Made by a program: the position numbers and the translations under genes
Notes under the pieces: generated by a model
Told to the model about the DNA's origin: nothing
Database searches by the model: none
What the model saw: the letters and a program-made list of their open reading frames with translations, nothing else
Origin: Kordia sp050633145
Lineage (GTDB): Bacteria; Bacteroidota; Bacteroidia; Flavobacteriales; Flavobacteriaceae
Length of the DNA stretch: 64,000 nt
Assembly: GCF_050633145.1 (NCBI RefSeq)
Contig: NZ_JBOEFY010000002.1
Coordinates: 1-64,000, forward strand
Direction of reading: 5' to 3'
Shown here: in pieces, positions 62,202 to 64,000 of the stretch
Layout of the letters: the number at the start of each line of letters is the position of its first letter
Numbering within the stretch: the first letter of the stretch is position 1

Positions 62202-63491
62202 CTAGCTTATTTTAAAAGCTTTGTCTTGCGGATAGTAAGCTACTGCTCCTAGTTCTTCTTCGATACGTAATAATTGATTGTATTTTGCCATTCTATCTGA
62301 ACGTGAAGCCGAACCTGTTTTGATTTGTCCTGTGTTTAACGCAACTGCTAAATCTGCAATTGTATTATCTTCTGTTTCTCCAGATCTGTGTGACATTACT
62401 GATGTGTATCCAGCATTGTGCGCCATGTTTACAGCCGCAATTGTTTCTGTCAACGTTCCAATTTGATTTACTTTGATTAAGATTGAGTTTGCAGTGTTGT
62501 TTTCAATTCCTCGTGATAAACGCTCTACATTCGTCACAAATAAATCGTCTCCAACTAGTTGTACTTTGTCTCCGATAATTTCAGTTAGGTATTTCCAACC
62601 TTCCCAATCGTTTTCGTCCATTCCATCTTCAATAGAAATGATAGGATAGTTTGCTGCTAATTCAGCTAAGTAATCTGCTTGTTCTTTAGACGTTCTTACT
62701 TTTCCTGTTTCTCCTTCAAATTTAGCATAGTCGTATTTTCCGTTTACGTAAAATTCCGCCGCAGCGCAATCTAAAGCAATCATTACTTCATCACCTAGTT
62801 TATATCCTGCATTTGCAACTGCTAATGAGATTGTATCTAACGCATCTTCTGTTCCATCTAAAGTTGGTGCAAAACCACCTTCATCACCAACAGCTGTACT
62901 TAAACCTCTGTCGTGTAATACTTTTTTAAGGTTGTGAAAAATTTCCGTTCCAATTTGCATTGCATGTGTAAAGTTTTTAGCTTTTACAGGCATTACCATA
63001 AATTCTTGAAACGCGATTGGTGCATCTGAATGCGAACCTCCATTGATGATGTTCATCATTGGTACAGGTAATGTATTTGCAGAAACTCCACCAACATATC
63101 TGTATAAAGGCATTCCTAGTTCGTTTGCTGCTGCTTTTGCTGCTGCTAATGAAACTCCTAAGATTGCATTTGCTCCTAAGTTTCCTTTGTTTGGCGTTCC
63201 ATCCAAATCGATCATTGCTTTGTCGATATGATTTTGTTCAAATACAGAAACTCCCATTAATTCTTCTGCAATGGTTGTATTTACATTTTGAACAGCCTTA
63301 CTCACTCCTTTTCCCATGTAAGCGTTTCCGCCATCTCTCAATTCTACAGCTTCATGTTCACCTGTCGATGCTCCTGATGGTACTGCTGCTCTTCCCAATA
63401 CTCCATTTTCCGTTACTACATCTACTTCTACAGTTGGATTTCCTCTTGAATCTAATATTTGTCTTGCGTGAATGTTGATAATTCTGCTCAT
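62202..63491 (-). CDS. eno: Enolase
   Basis: Enolase, 429 residues, converts 2-phosphoglycerate to phosphoenolpyruvate in glycolysis; Mg2+-dependent, cytoplasmic. Landmarks: 'ARQILDSRGNPTVEVDV' at the N-terminus, 'VPSGASTGEHEAVELRDG', 'PMMNIINGGSHSDAPIAFQEFMVMP', 'TAVGDEGGFAP', the metal ligand 'LVGDDLFVTN', the catalytic Lys in 'NSILIKVNQIGTLTE' and 'MSHRSGETEDNTIADLAVAL'. All intact. Its own terminator follows, so it is likely transcribed separately from the peptide array downstream. Confidence 0.99.
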   Translation of the reverse strand: MSRIINIHARQILDSRGNPTVEVDVVTENGVLGRAAVPSGASTGEHEAVELRDGGNAYMGKGVSKAVQNVNTTIAEELMGVSVFEQNHIDKAMIDLDGTPNKGNLGANAILGVSLAAAKAAANELGMPLYRYVGGVSANTLPVPMMNIINGGSHSDAPIAFQEFMVMPVKAKNFTHAMQIGTEIFHNLKKVLHDRGLSTAVGDEGGFAPTLDGTEDALDTISLAVANAGYKLGDEVMIALDCAAAEFYVNGKYDYAKFEGETGKVRTSKEQADYLAELAANYPIISIEDGMDENDWEGWKYLTEIIGDKVQLVGDDLFVTNVERLSRGIENNTANSILIKVNQIGTLTETIAAVNMAHNAGYTSVMSHRSGETEDNTIADLAVALNTGQIKTGSASRSDRMAKYNQLLRIEEELGAVAYYPQDKAFKIS

Positions 63492-63646
63492 TTTTCTTTG
63501 TATCTTTTGTTGTCTTTACTGGCTAATTTACAAAACTCTCCCGTGTTTTATAGGCTTTAGCTTTGCTTTTATGGATATGTTAGCAATGTTGCTTTTTTAT
63601 CTCTTTTTATAAAATGCGAAAACGTTTTCTTCAAAAAATAATGCAA

Positions 63647-64000
63647 CTACTCCTTAGTAAATAGCATGATATTTTCTGCAGATTTGAACGCGTACGATAA
63701 GGATTTGTTCATAAACGACTTGTCTGCACTATAGTTTACCAACGCAGCCGTATTTGGCACATTGCTTTTCCATGAACCTGATTTTGTCAGTTTCCCAGGA
63801 ATAATCATTGCTACTTGTCCGTATGTTTGTGATACATCTATTGCAATGGTTGCTTTTCCATTATTAGCTGCTTGTTGTGCTTTCTTTAATGCTTCTTGAT
63901 CGCTTGCGTTTCCTAATTTTGTCCAAGCACTCGATCTTTTTACTATAGGTTGAATACTGTCATAGATTACAAAACCACCATCTTTTGCTCGAAAATCACC
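63647..64000 (-). CDS. C-terminal fragment of a hypothetical protein (runs off the window)
   Basis: An open frame from the right edge to a stop at 63647, 117 codons without interruption; the start lies beyond the window. It reads 'GDFRAKDGGFVIYDSIQP' at the edge, then 'ASDQEALKKAQQAANNGKATIAI', 'TYGQVAMIIPGKLTKSGSWKSNVP' and ends 'AENIMLFTKE'. The 'GQVAMIIPG' stretch vaguely recalls papain-like (CHAP or amidase) folds where a His is followed by hydrophobic strands, but no catalytic residue can be assigned. It is upstream of, and co-oriented with, eno. Confidence 0.65.
   Translation of the reverse strand, partial: GDFRAKDGGFVIYDSIQPIVKRSSAWTKLGNASDQEALKKAQQAANNGKATIAIDVSQTYGQVAMIIPGKLTKSGSWKSNVPNTAALVNYSADKSFMNKSLSYAFKSAENIMLFTKE

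Noticed and set aside
63059..63478. 139-codon Leu-rich plus-strand frame opposite eno
   Set aside because: Pure shadow of the enolase gene; composition (Leu/His-rich) is an effect of the reverse strand.

Overview
The window reads as a low-GC chromosome segment of a marine-type member of the Flavobacteriaceae (Bacteroidota). Signs of this are GLPGLI-family and SusC-like/TonB-dependent outer-membrane proteins, a FecR/ECF-sigma/TonB-receptor signalling set, LytS-type propeller sensor kinases, many lipoproteins, weak Shine-Dalgarno sequences and Bacteroidota-type promoters (TTTG-N17-TAnnTTTG). The many small GG-leader peptide genes recall Kordia, but that is recollection, not proof.

Layout. 1-5 kb: a CBM9-like protein, a three-gene operon (two tandem paralogous small acidic proteins plus a TauD-like 2-oxoglutarate oxygenase), a small hypothetical gene, a strikingly foldable intergenic element and a lipoprotein. 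5-10 kb: an SH3-like protein, a large two-component sensor kinase and its LytTR response regulator, separated by a repeat island. 10.5-11.2 kb: two GG-leader peptide precursors. 11-16 kb: small secreted proteins and a GLPGLI/TonB-barrel pair. 16-23 kb (minus strand): lipoproteins, a TPR protein, an SRPBCC protein, folD and ffh. 23.2 kb: another GG-leader precursor. 23.6-29.8 kb: a LamG lipoprotein divergent from an ECF sigma, FecR anti-sigma and TonB receptor set. 29.8-30.9 kb: an accessory island with a duplicated receptor tail and a frameshifted gene. 31-47 kb: hypothetical secreted proteins, a tricorn-like protease, argS, an Rrf2 regulator, a DUF418 membrane protein, two amidinotransferase-superfamily hydrolases (one CtlX-like), a TPR protein, an outer-membrane barrel and gltA. 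47.5-58 kb: two giant paralogous secreted leucine-rich-repeat proteins. 58-59.7 kb: DUF350 and transglutaminase-like genes. 59.9-62 kb: one GG-leader precursor facing a tandem array of seven Cys-rich GG-leader precursors on the minus strand; five of these seven are shorter than 60 codons and easily missed. 62.2-64 kb: eno and a truncated gene.

The most notable biology is the family of eleven GG-leader precursor peptides with lanthipeptide-like leaders and Cys/Ser/Thr-rich cores, seven of them in tandem, with no modification enzyme in the window. Intergenic DNA carries several families of small foldable repeats, including hairpins with a constant 12-nt loop and covarying arms, period-7 tandem repeats, and a candidate four-way-junction RNA or DNA element. 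No tRNA, rRNA, CRISPR array or insertion-sequence transposase was recognised.
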